From assembly GCF_002879855.1 (NCBI RefSeq), contig NZ_PNYB01000003.1, forward strand, positions 1-64,000: 64,000 bases of DNA. The letters run 5' to 3'. Both the position numbers and the translations under genes were made by a program. Shown here piece after piece: positions 52,519-60,961 of this stretch (its first letter is position 1; each line of letters begins with the position of its first letter). Source of the DNA: Trinickia soli (GTDB lineage: Bacteria > Pseudomonadota > Gammaproteobacteria > Burkholderiales > Burkholderiaceae). Below the pieces are notes generated by a model that saw only the letters and a program-made list of their open reading frames with translations, had not been told where the DNA came from and did not search any database.

Positions 52519-53726
52519 TCGGCACCCGCTCCGGCGTCGTTCAGGCTTTCACCGCGCCCGGCGCGATTCGCCTGACCTCGCTGCCGCCGCTTGCGCTATA
52601 CGTGCACTTCCCGTGGTGCGTGCGCAAGTGCCCCTACTGCGATTTCAACTCGCATGAATGGAAAGGCGAGCGCTTTCCGGAGAGCGATTATCTCGACGCA
52701 TTGCGCGCCGACCTGGAACAGGCGCTGCCGCTCGTTTGGGGACGGCAGGTGCATACCGTGTTCATCGGCGGCGGCACGCCGAGTCTGTTGTCTGCGCAGG
52801 GGCTCGACCGGTTGCTCTCCGACGTGCGCGCGTTGCTGCCGCTCGACGCCGACGCCGAGATCACGATGGAAGCGAACCCCGGCACGTTCGAAGCCGAGAA
52901 GTTCGCCCAGTTTCGAGCGAGCGGCGTGAACCGATTGTCCGTGGGCATTCAAAGCTTCAACGAGGCGCATTTGAAGGCGTTGGGACGTATCCATGACGCC
53001 AGCGACGCACGCCGCGCGGCCGAGATCGCGGCGCGCCATTTCGACAACTTCAATCTCGATCTGATGTTCGCGCTGCCGCGGCAAACGTTGGACGAATGCC
53101 GCGCGGATATCGAAACGGCGCTCTCGTTCGCGCCGCCGCATTTGTCGCTCTATCACCTGACGCTCGAGCCCAACACGCTGTTTGCAAAGTTTCCGCCGGC
53201 GCTGCCCGACGACGACGCGTCGGCCGACATGCAGGAGTGGATTCACGAGCATACGGCCGCCGTCGGGTACGAGCGGTATGAAGTATCGGCTTACGCAAAG
53301 CCGCATCATCAGTGCAAGCACAATCTCAACTATTGGCGCTTCGGCGACTATCTTGGCATTGGGGCCGGTGCGCATTCGAAACTGTCGTTTGCGCACCGGA
53401 TCGTTCGGCAGGCGCGCTACAAGCACCCGGCGACCTTCATCGAACAAGCGCGTGCGGGCTCGCCCGTGCAGGAGGAGCACGAAGTCTCGACGCGCGATCT
53501 ACCGTTCGAGTTCATGCTCAATGCGCTGCGGCTCGTCGAAGGTTTTCCCGTGCACCGCTTCGTCGAGCGCACCGGGTTGCAGATGACGTCTATCGAGCCC
53601 GCCTTGCAGGAAGCCGAGCGGCGCGGCTTGATCGAGCGAACGTACGAGAAAATTGCGCCGACGCCGCTCGGACAACGGTTCTTGAATGACCTGCAGGCGT
53701 TGTTCCTGAGCGAACGGGAGGCGTGA
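52515..53726 (+). CDS. hemW: Radical SAM heme chaperone HemW
   Basis: The 403-aa protein carries the radical-SAM cluster motif CVRKCPYC (Cx3Cx2C) near residue 35, HFPW at the start of the core, GGGTPSLL near 85 and NLDLMFALPRQT near 180. HemW binds heme and delivers it to respiratory proteins; older annotations call it oxygen-independent coproporphyrinogen oxidase. Order rph-rdgB-hemW is conserved in Burkholderiaceae. Confidence 0.93.
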   Translation: MIGTRSGVVQAFTAPGAIRLTSLPPLALYVHFPWCVRKCPYCDFNSHEWKGERFPESDYLDALRADLEQALPLVWGRQVHTVFIGGGTPSLLSAQGLDRLLSDVRALLPLDADAEITMEANPGTFEAEKFAQFRASGVNRLSVGIQSFNEAHLKALGRIHDASDARRAAEIAARHFDNFNLDLMFALPRQTLDECRADIETALSFAPPHLSLYHLTLEPNTLFAKFPPALPDDDASADMQEWIHEHTAAVGYERYEVSAYAKPHHQCKHNLNYWRFGDYLGIGAGAHSKLSFAHRIVRQARYKHPATFIEQARAGSPVQEEHEVSTRDLPFEFMLNALRLVEGFPVHRFVERTGLQMTSIEPALQEAERRGLIERTYEKIAPTPLGQRFLNDLQALFLSEREA

Positions 53727-53790
53727 TCGGCGAAACGGTCGCGCGCGGTATGCAGAGGCAGCGCCGTTTCGGGTTACAATCGCGCCTCTC

Positions 53791-53880
53791 GGAGGGCTGG
53801 CAGAGCGGTTGAATGCACCGGTCTTGAAAACCGGCAAGGCTTTACGGCCTTCGTGGGTTCGAATCCCACGCCCTCCGCCA
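53791..53880 (+). tRNA. tRNA-Ser (anticodon TGA)
   Basis: A 90-base class II tRNA with acceptor GGAGGGC/GCCCTCC, long variable arm, CCA encoded, anticodon loop CTTGAAA reading TGA and T-loop TTCGAAT. A TACAAT -10 lies at 53775-53780. Accessory genes follow it directly, making it a candidate integration site, although no repeated tRNA 3' end was found. Confidence 0.95.
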
Positions 53881-53999
53881 CAAAAAGCGATGCAGTCATT
53901 GATTGGCGCTAAAGAGAAGCCCCCCGCGAAGGCTTGAATGTACGATTGCCTTAGCGATCTTCTCGATGCTCACCGCTCATGACAGCAGTGGCCCCCACA

Positions 54000-54344
54000 C
54001 TACAGCGACACTTCTGCCGTCAGCGCTTCCCAAGGCGCACTCAAGCGCCCATCTTCGCGAACGATGAGCCCCGCCCCTTCGAGGATCGCGACATCTTCAT
54101 GCACGCGCTTGTAATCGCGATCGAGTTCGCGTGCCAACGCCTTGACACTATCGGCACCTGTCCGATGCAAGTAGCGCAGCAGTTCCAATCGTTTGGGCGT
54201 AAGCGCCGCCATCATCTCTTCTAAGGAGAGAAACGTCACGTGCCGCTCTTCAAAATTCCCGCCCGCAGCGGCCCGGTCGAATGCGGCCGAGAAACGTCGC
54301 CCCATATCCCGAGCGCTACCCACGTGCGCAGTCAACTTGCTCAT
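54000..54344 (-). CDS. HTH antitoxin of a TumE/TumA-type module
   Basis: The 114-aa protein has a winged helix-turn-helix in its second half (LTPKRLELLRYLHRTG, then SVKALARELDRDYKRVHEDV), the style of TumA/HVO_A0114 antitoxins. It lies immediately after the toxin, overlapping it by four bases. It probably neutralises the toxin and represses the shared promoter. Confidence 0.82.
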   Translation of the reverse strand: MSKLTAHVGSARDMGRRFSAAFDRAAAGGNFEERHVTFLSLEEMMAALTPKRLELLRYLHRTGADSVKALARELDRDYKRVHEDVAILEGAGLIVREDGRLSAPWEALTAEVSL

Positions 54345-54646
54345 TTCACGCTCCTTTCTCGTTCGACATCGTCCAGAAAATCCGCCACCATCCGCTCGGC
54401 GGTTGAGAACACATACGGTTCTTCGTGGCTGCCATAGTGACGGTGATCGCCTTTGCCCCGCTCGTTGTCATAGCCGATCACGCGCCGACCATCCCGGCCA
54501 TAAAACAGGCTGTATTTCAGACCGTGCGGCCTCTCGGCATCGCGCTCGGGTAGTCGCCAGATACGCATTTCGAGGATAGCTCCATCTGGGTACACGGTCC
54601 GGTCTTCGAACAGCAGCGTCGCCTTCTTTTTCATATGGCGAAGCAT
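54341..54646 (-). CDS. TumE-family toxin (DUF6516)
   Basis: The 101-aa protein shows the family hallmark YDNERGKGDHRHYG near residue 58, with DGAILEMRIWRLP earlier and a C-terminal helix FLDDVERER. TumE proteins are small toxins, probably RNases, paired with an HTH antitoxin, as here. The start may be at 54646 (MLRHMKKK) or 54634 (MKKKATLL). Toxin-first order and palindromes just upstream suggest autoregulation. Confidence 0.82.
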   Translation of the reverse strand: MLRHMKKKATLLFEDRTVYPDGAILEMRIWRLPERDAERPHGLKYSLFYGRDGRRVIGYDNERGKGDHRHYGSHEEPYVFSTAERMVADFLDDVERERSVK

Positions 54647-54680
54647 GCCATACGCCAGCCTATGGCGTCAACCGCCATAG
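54634..54680. promoter_or_regulatory. Operator palindromes of the toxin-antitoxin module
   Basis: A perfect 8-5-8 palindrome CTATGGCG-N5-CGCCATAG (54660-54680), plus TATGGC/GCCATA half sites at 54634-54639 and 54647-54652, precede the toxin. Three repeats of the same core suggest cooperative binding by the antitoxin. Confidence 0.65.
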
Positions 54681-55249
54681 AAGACGATGGCCCGCCGGAT
54701 CATCGTGCATGGCGCGGGCGACGTCCCGGGCGATTGTCCCCTTCGCCGAGATTCAGCGCAATCAGCCGGCAAGGCCACCGGTGGATGTTGTTTGGTAGGT
54801 ACGAGCCGGTCTAAATTCGAAGGCCGGCTCACGCGCGACTTCAGGACCATTTCGGCAAGGCAACACAGCGCGATGGGCGCACGATCCTCGCCACATGGCA
54901 CCCCTCTTATGCGCTGCGCGCGCCGACGCCGACGCGCGCGAACGCGCCTACGCCGACATCGTACGCGCGCTCGCACACGCAAAGCGGCTCGCTCATGCAT
55001 CGCGGCCTGGGTCGGCAGGCAAAGACTGACGCGCGAGCCCCGCTCGCAAGACGACCTCCATACGCGTACTCGCCCGATGCGCGAGATATCCGAACCCGTC
55101 CGAATCTTCTTCACCTTCGCACTTTCAGCGCGAGAACGCGCGACGATTGCCGTCCGCGCATTTCCGATTGGCCTGGGCACGCCCGCTTCCGGACTGAAGC
55201 GAGCGTCGTCCCCGCGCGGCGGCCAAGCACGCAGATGGAGGGCAGTGGC
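54681..55249. other. 570-base GC-rich gap with no convincing gene
   Basis: Reading frames here are long only because of GC content and encode Arg-rich sequence without recognisable folds. The part around 54910-54980 is a run of alternating CG-rich motifs. No repeat, tRNA fragment or integrase remnant was found. Confidence 0.4.
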
Positions 55250-55636
55250 ATGACCAATCCCGTCGTACACGTCAGCAATCTTTCGAGCCAGGCGGTATGC
55301 ATCTCTCACGATCCCAACTGGGACGACCAGGAACTGCTCGTCGACGGCGAGCGCAGCACATACACGACATGCATCGCGTCCGGGGTCGACGCCGATGTCA
55401 GCGTCGACGCAGAGGGCGACGACTCACCCGACGAACATCTGATGGGCGTGATTTTCTCCGACGGCAAGGACTTCGAGTACGGCAATGCAGGCGGATACCA
55501 GGCAACGATCGGCCATCATGCCGATTCGGGTCTGCTCGCCGTAACCGATCAGTACACCATGCGCTCGCCGTCCATCCAGTATTCGGTCGACAACCAAACG
55601 CAATGGTCGATGGATATGACATTCGTCGACGCCTGA
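55250..55636 (+). CDS. Hypothetical acidic 128-aa protein
   Basis: An ORF with GGAGG about ten bases before the ATG. The product is acidic with few Lys residues and an alternating hydrophobic pattern that suggests a beta-sandwich (VVHVSNLSSQAVCIS, STYTTCIASGVDADVSVDAEG, GLLAVTDQYTMRSPSIQYSVD). Two cysteines lie near residues 17 and 42. No signal peptide or known family is seen. It stands alone in the accessory stretch after tRNA-Ser. Confidence 0.6.
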   Translation: MTNPVVHVSNLSSQAVCISHDPNWDDQELLVDGERSTYTTCIASGVDADVSVDAEGDDSPDEHLMGVIFSDGKDFEYGNAGGYQATIGHHADSGLLAVTDQYTMRSPSIQYSVDNQTQWSMDMTFVDA

Positions 55637-56103
55637 CAACATGGATTAGATCCCACGAGGTCCGGAGCAATGAGTGTGCGCCGGATTTCGTCTCGTCGTT
55701 TATGCAAAAATAATAAAAGCGATTTCTTTAATCGGTTATTAACAATTACCGGCGTTATTTAAAAACTCTTTTCCACTACGATACCGGCATGTTCCGAACC
55801 TGAGCGTCGACCCACCTACACATCGGCCGCCAAGCCCGGCAAACGCGCAACGACGTCCCATTCGATTCAATCCAGACCTACAAATACCGCCTTTACAAAA
55901 AGATGCATCGCTTCTATTCTTCGCTTTCAAAAATAGTCATCGTTCATTGACGGAATTACATTCGGACATCCGAAATCGAATGCAGTTGCCGATTGTTATC
56001 CGCAAGCGCCGCACGATAGCTGCCCCCACCAGGGGATCGTGCGAATAGGCAGAATGTTTGCTCAGCGGTGTCGCATAGGGGTCGTTGCCGAACAGGAGGC
56101 GTT
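55637..56103. other. 470-base intergenic region, AT-rich in part
   Basis: The 55700-55780 segment is strongly AT-rich compared with its surroundings (AATAATAAAAGCG, GGTTATTAACAATTACC) and contains a small hairpin CGATT/AATCG. No gene is recognised. A CAGGAGG ribosome-binding site at its right end serves the next gene. Confidence 0.4.
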
Positions 56104-56856
56104 ATGCGAATTTGCTACCGATCGTCGGCCACGCTGCTTTGCGTGCTCGTAAGTGGGTTGCTTCCTGCGCTGGTTTTCGCCGAACCCAAGGCGGCGCCTA
56201 CAGCCGTCCTGTCCGAGGGTGCGCTTTCGCCAACACAAGGATCCGAGCAACGCGAAGCCGCCGTGGCCGGCTTGGCCACACTGGCCGAACATTTGCCCGC
56301 TTCGCCGCCCGCTGCTCGAACGGATCGCATTTTCAATGTCGATGACTACCGCACGTTGCGCGATGCGGCCATCGGCGTCGGCTTCGAAATGTACCTCGTC
56401 GATCCGCAAGCCGTGCTCGCGGGCAAGCCCGTCGATCAAAGTCTGCACGGCAGCGGTGTCTGGCGCTTCGTCGTGTTGGCGGGCGGCAAAGGCGTCGGGC
56501 TCATTACGGTGGCTCGAAGGGACGGCAGATGGACGATGGTCGAAGCGGGCGCAAGCGAACTGGCCGATGAGGTCATGACAGTGGCCGCCCGCTACGCACG
56601 TCTCGCTCCACGGCCGCAACTACGCTTCGTTCGATGCCAGCAAGCCGTGGCCGATCTCATCGAGGTCTCTGCCCCGGCCCCGGCAGCCCGCAAGAGCTCG
56701 CCCGTTTATGTACCGCTCGTCAGCGCCCGCACAGCCATCGCCGAATCCCGTGCGGGACCGATCGCTCCCTCGTCCGTGCTCTCCGACGCCGAGCTCGCCG
56801 ATGCGCTGCGGCACCGGCTGCAGCGCGGCTTGGGCGATCCGCGGTTCGGACACTAA
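56104..56856 (+). CDS. Secreted protein of unknown function paired with a cysteine peptidase
   Basis: The 250-aa precursor has a signal peptide (residues 1-26, cleavage near LVFAEP). The mature part shows DDYRTLRDAAIGVGFEMYLVDPQAVL near residue 80 and VWRFVVLAGGKGVGLITVAR near 120, then a low-complexity C-terminal third. The ribosome-binding site CAGGAGG is strong. It ends 12 bases before the papain-like peptidase gene, so they form a two-gene unit. It could be a chaperone, inhibitor or substrate of the peptidase; no family is recognised. Confidence 0.7.
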   Translation: MRICYRSSATLLCVLVSGLLPALVFAEPKAAPTAVLSEGALSPTQGSEQREAAVAGLATLAEHLPASPPAARTDRIFNVDDYRTLRDAAIGVGFEMYLVDPQAVLAGKPVDQSLHGSGVWRFVVLAGGKGVGLITVARRDGRWTMVEAGASELADEVMTVAARYARLAPRPQLRFVRCQQAVADLIEVSAPAPAARKSSPVYVPLVSARTAIAESRAGPIAPSSVLSDAELADALRHRLQRGLGDPRFGH

Positions 56857-56868
56857 GAGGTATTCGCC

Positions 56869-57456
56869 ATGAAAGCCAAGGTCTTCGTCCGACTACTCTG
56901 CAGCGTGGCTCTCGCCGCTGCGCCGCCGCTCGCCGCGGCGCACGTCAAGCAACTGGGCATCCCGCATGTCACGCAGGCACACAGCGAATGGTGCTGGGCC
57001 GCCGATGCGAAAGCCGTGCTCAGCTATCGCGGCATATCAAGCACGCAGTGCGGCATCGACAATTGGGTCAACTCCATCGGGTACGCCTGCCAAAGCGCGC
57101 CGTTCGGATGGAACGATCCGGCCAATTCGCCGAACTGGCTCGCGGGCACGACCGGCATCAGCGGGATCCTGTGGTCCCTGGGCCGCCGCAATTCGCGTTA
57201 CTACAATGTGCCGCTTTCGTACCAAGCCACCGTCTCGGCCATCGATCGCAGCGCCCCCGTCATCATCCTCTGGACCTGGCCCGGGGGCGGCGGTCACTTC
57301 GTCGTCATCGACGGCTATGACGATCGACAAAGCGCGCTCTATTTCATGAATCCGTGGCCCGGCGAAGGGCCCGGTTACGGCGATTACAGCTGGATACGCT
57401 ACGGCGCCGGCAACATGGGCACCCACCTGTGGGCCGAATCGTTGGTCGTGTATTAG
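56869..57456 (+). CDS. Secreted papain-like cysteine peptidase (C39/C70-like)
   Basis: The 195-aa precursor has a signal peptide (cleavage near AAAH, residue 24). A papain-type active site can be traced: Gln36 and Cys42 in QAHSEWCWAADA, His143 in GGHFVVIDGYDD and Asn161 in MNPWPG. The HSEWCWAA motif and C-Q-C spacing recall AvrRpt2-like (C70) and C39-like peptidases. Secretion together with the upstream partner suggests an extracellular or periplasmic target. The start follows AAGAGG closely. Confidence 0.82.
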   Translation: MKAKVFVRLLCSVALAAAPPLAAAHVKQLGIPHVTQAHSEWCWAADAKAVLSYRGISSTQCGIDNWVNSIGYACQSAPFGWNDPANSPNWLAGTTGISGILWSLGRRNSRYYNVPLSYQATVSAIDRSAPVIILWTWPGGGGHFVVIDGYDDRQSALYFMNPWPGEGPGYGDYSWIRYGAGNMGTHLWAESLVVY

Positions 57457-57723
57457 GGCGTGAAGCCGGGGGCGCTGAAGCGGCGGCGCACTGGAACACG
57501 AGCAGGAAGATCGCCGGACATGCCGCGATGCATCCGCTGACGCCAGGCTGCAATTCTGCAACCGATACAGACCGATCGATGGCCATCGCGCGCAGAAGTC
57601 CGCGCCGTGCGCCGACGAACAATGGCCGCGCAAATCCAGATGCATATGCGCCTCACATTGACTAGGCTTAATGCATCTCGCTTCGCAGCCGACCCGAGCG
57701 CGCAAAAACGCGCCGTCATCGCC

Positions 57724-58224
57724 ATGGACCTCGATCTTTTGCGCCATCGCGCATTCACGCTTGTGCGTTTTGGGACGCTCGGCGCATTGCTCGCCGCGTC
57801 CGCCTGCACGATCACGCCGCCGTCGCGTCCACCGGCCGCCTCGCTGCCGCCGCCGGCCGCGGTCAATAGCTTCACGCTCGATCAATACCGCCAGGCGATC
57901 GCGCATAGAATCGCCGAACGCAATCCGTCGTACGTCGAGCGGCGCCCGCCGCAAGCGATGCTGCGCTCGCTCGTCGTCGTCGCCTTCACCGTGAATCGCA
58001 ACGGCGAGCTGGTCCGCTCGTCGGTCTATCGGACCAACGGCGACGACGAAGCGGAAGCGACGGCCCTGGCCACGCTGCGCCGCGCCGCGCCTTTGCCGGC
58101 GCCGCCGGCCAAGCTTCTGAACGGGCAGGGCCAACTCGAAATGATGGAAGACTGGCTCTTCAACGACGACGGCAAGTTCCAACTCCGGGAACTCGCGGCG
58201 CCGCAAGCGCTGACCTTCGACTGA
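57724..58224 (+). CDS. TonB C-terminal-domain lipoprotein-like protein
   Basis: The 166-aa protein begins with a hydrophobic signal ending in a lipobox-like LAASAC (Cys near residue 29), a Pro-rich linker (PPSRPPAASLPPPAA), and a domain similar to the TonB C-terminus (LVVVAFTVNRNGELVRSSVYRTNGDDE, ATALATLRRAAPLPAPP). It lacks the N-terminal transmembrane anchor of true TonB. Function unknown; possibly contacts outer-membrane transporters. The 267 bases before it hold no other gene. Confidence 0.75.
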   Translation: MDLDLLRHRAFTLVRFGTLGALLAASACTITPPSRPPAASLPPPAAVNSFTLDQYRQAIAHRIAERNPSYVERRPPQAMLRSLVVVAFTVNRNGELVRSSVYRTNGDDEAEATALATLRRAAPLPAPPAKLLNGQGQLEMMEDWLFNDDGKFQLRELAAPQALTFD

Positions 58225-58248
58225 CGCGGCTCGGCGCGCGTGCGCTCG

Positions 58249-58278
58249 TTGGCGCGTACCGCCCCTGCCCGCTATAAT
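58249..58278 (+). promoter_or_regulatory. Promoter upstream of the MFS transporter
   Basis: TTGGCG (58249-58254), an 18-base spacer and a consensus TATAAT (58273-58278). The transcript would have a leader of about 270 bases before the transporter ATG, containing a 7-bp hairpin GCGTCGG/CCGACGC (about 58343-58361) and a T7 tract near 58409. Confidence 0.65.
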
Positions 58279-58555
58279 TTTCGGCACCGCGCTGCCGGGA
58301 CTCCCCGGCCACGCTCCCGACGCACTGCATATCCGGCAGAGCGTCGGCGAGCCCGACGCCGCCATCGCTCACCCTGCGCGCGCCCAGCTGGTCGAATCGC
58401 ATTTCCGTTTTTTTCCTGCAGTTCATGTGGTGCCGGTTTGCTTTGACGCGCGCCGGCCCACGCGCGCGCTGCCCGCTTCGTCGCCCCCTGCCGCATCACT
58501 GATCCCGCCGGCACGGCTGCGCGTCGTGCAACCGCGTAACCACTGGAGACCCTAC

Positions 58556-59872
58556 ATGTCCGTTTCGCCGTCATCGCCTTCCGTGACCGCCGCATCCGAT
58601 GCGACGAACACGCCGGGCCGATCGCGCATCGTCCTGGCCAGCTTCATCGGCACAGCCATCGAGTTCTACGACTTCTATGTCTACGCCACTGCTGCCGCGC
58701 TCGTCATCGGGCCCGTTTTCTTTCCGCACGGATCGGCTATGGCGCAGGCCTTGTCGGCTTTCGTGACGTTCGGCATCGCCTTCGTCGCGCGTCCGATCGG
58801 TTCGTTTCTGTTCGGTCACTTCGGCGATCGCATCGGCCGCAAGTCGACGCTCGTTGCATCGCTGCTCGTCATGGGTCTGTCGACGACGCTGATCGGCTTT
58901 CTGCCAGGCTACGACGCGATCGGCTCGCTCGCGCCGATCCTGCTTTGCATCCTGCGCTTCGGGCAAGGCATTGGCTTGGGCGGCGAATGGGGCGGCGCAG
59001 CATTGCTCGCAACCGAAAACGCGCCGGCGGGCCGCCGCGGCTGGTTCGGGATGTTCCCGCAGCTCGGGCCGTCCGTGGGCTTTCTCGCATCGAACGGTTT
59101 GTTCTTTACGCTCGCGCTCACACTCTCCGATGCGCAATTTCGTTCGTGGGGTTGGCGTGTGCCGTTCATTTCGAGCGCCGTGCTCGTCGCACTCGGGTTG
59201 TACGTTCGTTTGAAGATCGCAGAAACGCCGGCGTTTCGCACGGCGATCGAGCGCGCCGAGCGCGTCCGCGTACCGCTCGTCTCGCTGATCGCGCACCATA
59301 GCCGCGCGACGCTCGCAGGCGCGTGTGCGATGGTCGTCTGCTACACGCTGTTTTACATCTCGACGGTGTTCACGCTGTCGTACGGCGTATCGACATTGCA
59401 TATTCCGCGGCAGACATTTCTTGGAATGCTTTGCTTCGCCGTGCTCTTCATGGCGCTCGCGACGCCGCTCGCCGCCTGGGCCAGCGACCGCTTCGGCCGG
59501 CGGCCCGTGCTGATGGCCGGCATCGTCGCGGCCATTGCCTCGGGCTTCGCGATGGCCCCGCTGGTCGGCAGTGGCTCGCCCGTGCTCGTCACCGTATTTC
59601 TGACGCTCGAACTATTCCTGATGGGCGTGACGTTCGCGCCGATGGGCGCACTGCTGCCCGAACTGTTCCCGACTGCGGTCCGCTATACGGGTGCCGGCGT
59701 CGCCTACAACCTGGGCGGCATTCTCGGGGCGTCGGTCGCCCCTTACATCGCGCAGATGTTGGCCACGCGCGGCGGATTGGGCTGGGTCGGCGGTTATGTC
59801 TCGGTGGCCGCGACGGTCAGCCTCATCGCCGTCCTCGCGATGCGCGAAACGCGGGACGTGCGATTGTCCTGA
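58556..59872 (+). CDS. MFS transporter, metabolite:H+ symporter (MHS) family
   Basis: The 438-aa protein has twelve predicted membrane helices, the MHS-type start ASFIGTAIEFYDFYVYATAA near residue 27, the loop 2-3 motif GHFGDRIGRKSTL near 87 and its repeat SDRFGRRPVLM near 315. MHS members take up carboxylates or compatible solutes such as proline, betaine, shikimate or citrate; the substrate is undetermined. ATG at 58556 follows TGGAG. The leader is unusually long. Confidence 0.9.
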   Translation: MSVSPSSPSVTAASDATNTPGRSRIVLASFIGTAIEFYDFYVYATAAALVIGPVFFPHGSAMAQALSAFVTFGIAFVARPIGSFLFGHFGDRIGRKSTLVASLLVMGLSTTLIGFLPGYDAIGSLAPILLCILRFGQGIGLGGEWGGAALLATENAPAGRRGWFGMFPQLGPSVGFLASNGLFFTLALTLSDAQFRSWGWRVPFISSAVLVALGLYVRLKIAETPAFRTAIERAERVRVPLVSLIAHHSRATLAGACAMVVCYTLFYISTVFTLSYGVSTLHIPRQTFLGMLCFAVLFMALATPLAAWASDRFGRRPVLMAGIVAAIASGFAMAPLVGSGSPVLVTVFLTLELFLMGVTFAPMGALLPELFPTAVRYTGAGVAYNLGGILGASVAPYIAQMLATRGGLGWVGGYVSVAATVSLIAVLAMRETRDVRLS

Positions 59873-60277
59873 GCGTCGCCCCCCCCGTTCAGCGCGCGCC
59901 CGACATTCGGAACGTGCATCTGCCCAGGAAAACGAAGACCTCGGCCGCGTCGCAATAGGCGTCCTTATGCAGCATCGCGTGCGATAGCACACTCACGAAA
60001 TGTGATCGACGACGATCACGATCAGCGCGATGCCGCGCAGCGGATCGACTTCGATCGACCGTTCGTGGGACGAAGACATCGACCGCGAAAAATTCCTCGC
60101 ATTCAAGGATTTCATTTCAGCGGAAGCAAACGAATTTCGCTGCGCCGACGAAACGCCTGTACGAACCTGCGCCGCATCGGGCTTTTCCCGGCTTGTCCGC
60201 AAATTACACGCGCTTATACTGGCTCTCATGCACACAAATAAGGCATTTTTTTGCACAGCCGGCCCAGGGAGACCACG
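59873..60277. other. 405-base intergenic region
   Basis: No convincing gene. One 83-codon frame (60030-60281) contains a charged segment (SWDEDIDREKFLAFKDF) but has no ribosome-binding site and overruns the next gene's start; it is not called. Confidence 0.4.
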
Positions 60278-60457
60278 ATGAACATTCACATCGGTAATGC
60301 CGATATTGTGGCGATCCTCGCCTTGGCTTTGCTCGTCGCGCTGCTGCTTGCAGTGCGCTTTCGCCCGAAGACGTGGCTGGGCATCGTCGTCGAGGCGCTG
60401 CTGGCGAACGCCGCGGCGTTCGCTGCCGTGCTGGCCGTCGAAGCCCTTCTCGCCTGA
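60278..60457 (+). CDS. Small two-helix membrane protein (59 aa)
   Basis: An AGGGAG ribosome-binding site precedes the ATG at 60278. The product has two hydrophobic segments (DIVAILALALLVALLLAV and LGIVVEALLANAAAFAAVLA) joined by a basic loop RFRPKTW, placing both ends outside the cytosol by the positive-inside rule. No family recognised. Confidence 0.6.
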   Translation: MNIHIGNADIVAILALALLVALLLAVRFRPKTWLGIVVEALLANAAAFAAVLAVEALLA

Positions 60458-60498
60458 CGCCCAGGAGAGGCGCCTGGCAAGTCGGGGCATGATGCTCC

Positions 60499-60642
60499 TC
60501 AGCGCTCGTAGTAGTAATCGTGATGGTGATGGTAACCGCCGCCGTAATAGCCGTAGTAGCCGGGCGCGGGCGCGATCACGCAGCCGCCGAGCAGCAACGC
60601 CACTAACGTTCCCGCGATCCATAACCCTGTCGAGCGCTTCAT
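60499..60642 (-). CDS. Small lipoprotein with His/Tyr-rich tail (47 aa)
   Basis: A GAGGAG ribosome-binding site precedes the ATG. The lipobox LLLGGC is followed by a 26-residue mature peptide made of Pro, Gly, Tyr and His, ending in YHHHHDYYYER. The tail looks metal-binding or adhesive. Such tiny lipoproteins are often missed in annotation. Confidence 0.6.
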   Translation of the reverse strand: MKRSTGLWIAGTLVALLLGGCVIAPAPGYYGYYGGGYHHHHDYYYER

Positions 60643-60961
60643 TGTGCTTCTCCTCACGTCGCTGTTGGTCTGTTCGACGGCATGTCGAACGATTGCGATT
60701 GGACAGCATGTGAGGGCCACGCGTCGTTGCAATTTGTAAGCACCGGGCGGCGCATATTACAAGGCTTGGACTATTTCGCCAGACACCCGCACCGTCCGGG
60801 CGACAATCTGTTTTCGGCGCAATAGACGGCGACAGATTTAACAAACCCGTAATCTTCGCGAGCGAACCCGCCATCTGAGCACCGACCGCCTCCGCGCACT
60901 GCCGATCCCGGGGCACAGGGGTTGCGCACGTATAATCCTGCCTTTTACCCCGCTCTCGACC
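60643..60961. other. Region between the small lipoprotein and the ClC gene
   Basis: About 320 bases with no gene. TATAAT at 60931-60936 is a probable -10 for the ClC channel, which would leave a short leader of about 20 bases; no good -35 is seen. Confidence 0.45.

Noticed and set aside
54687..55253. 188-aa plus-strand ORF in the gap after the toxin-antitoxin pair
   Set aside because: It is Arg-rich with no pattern of hydrophobic core or domain; length is explained by GC content.
53791..57456. A complete genomic island integrated at tRNA-Ser
   Set aside because: Accessory-looking genes are present, but no integrase and no repeated tRNA 3' end were found, so only a remnant or gradual gene gain can be claimed.
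60030..60281. Possible 83-aa protein before the small membrane protein
   Set aside because: It has no ribosome-binding site, no family-like sequence, and overruns the start region of the better supported downstream gene.
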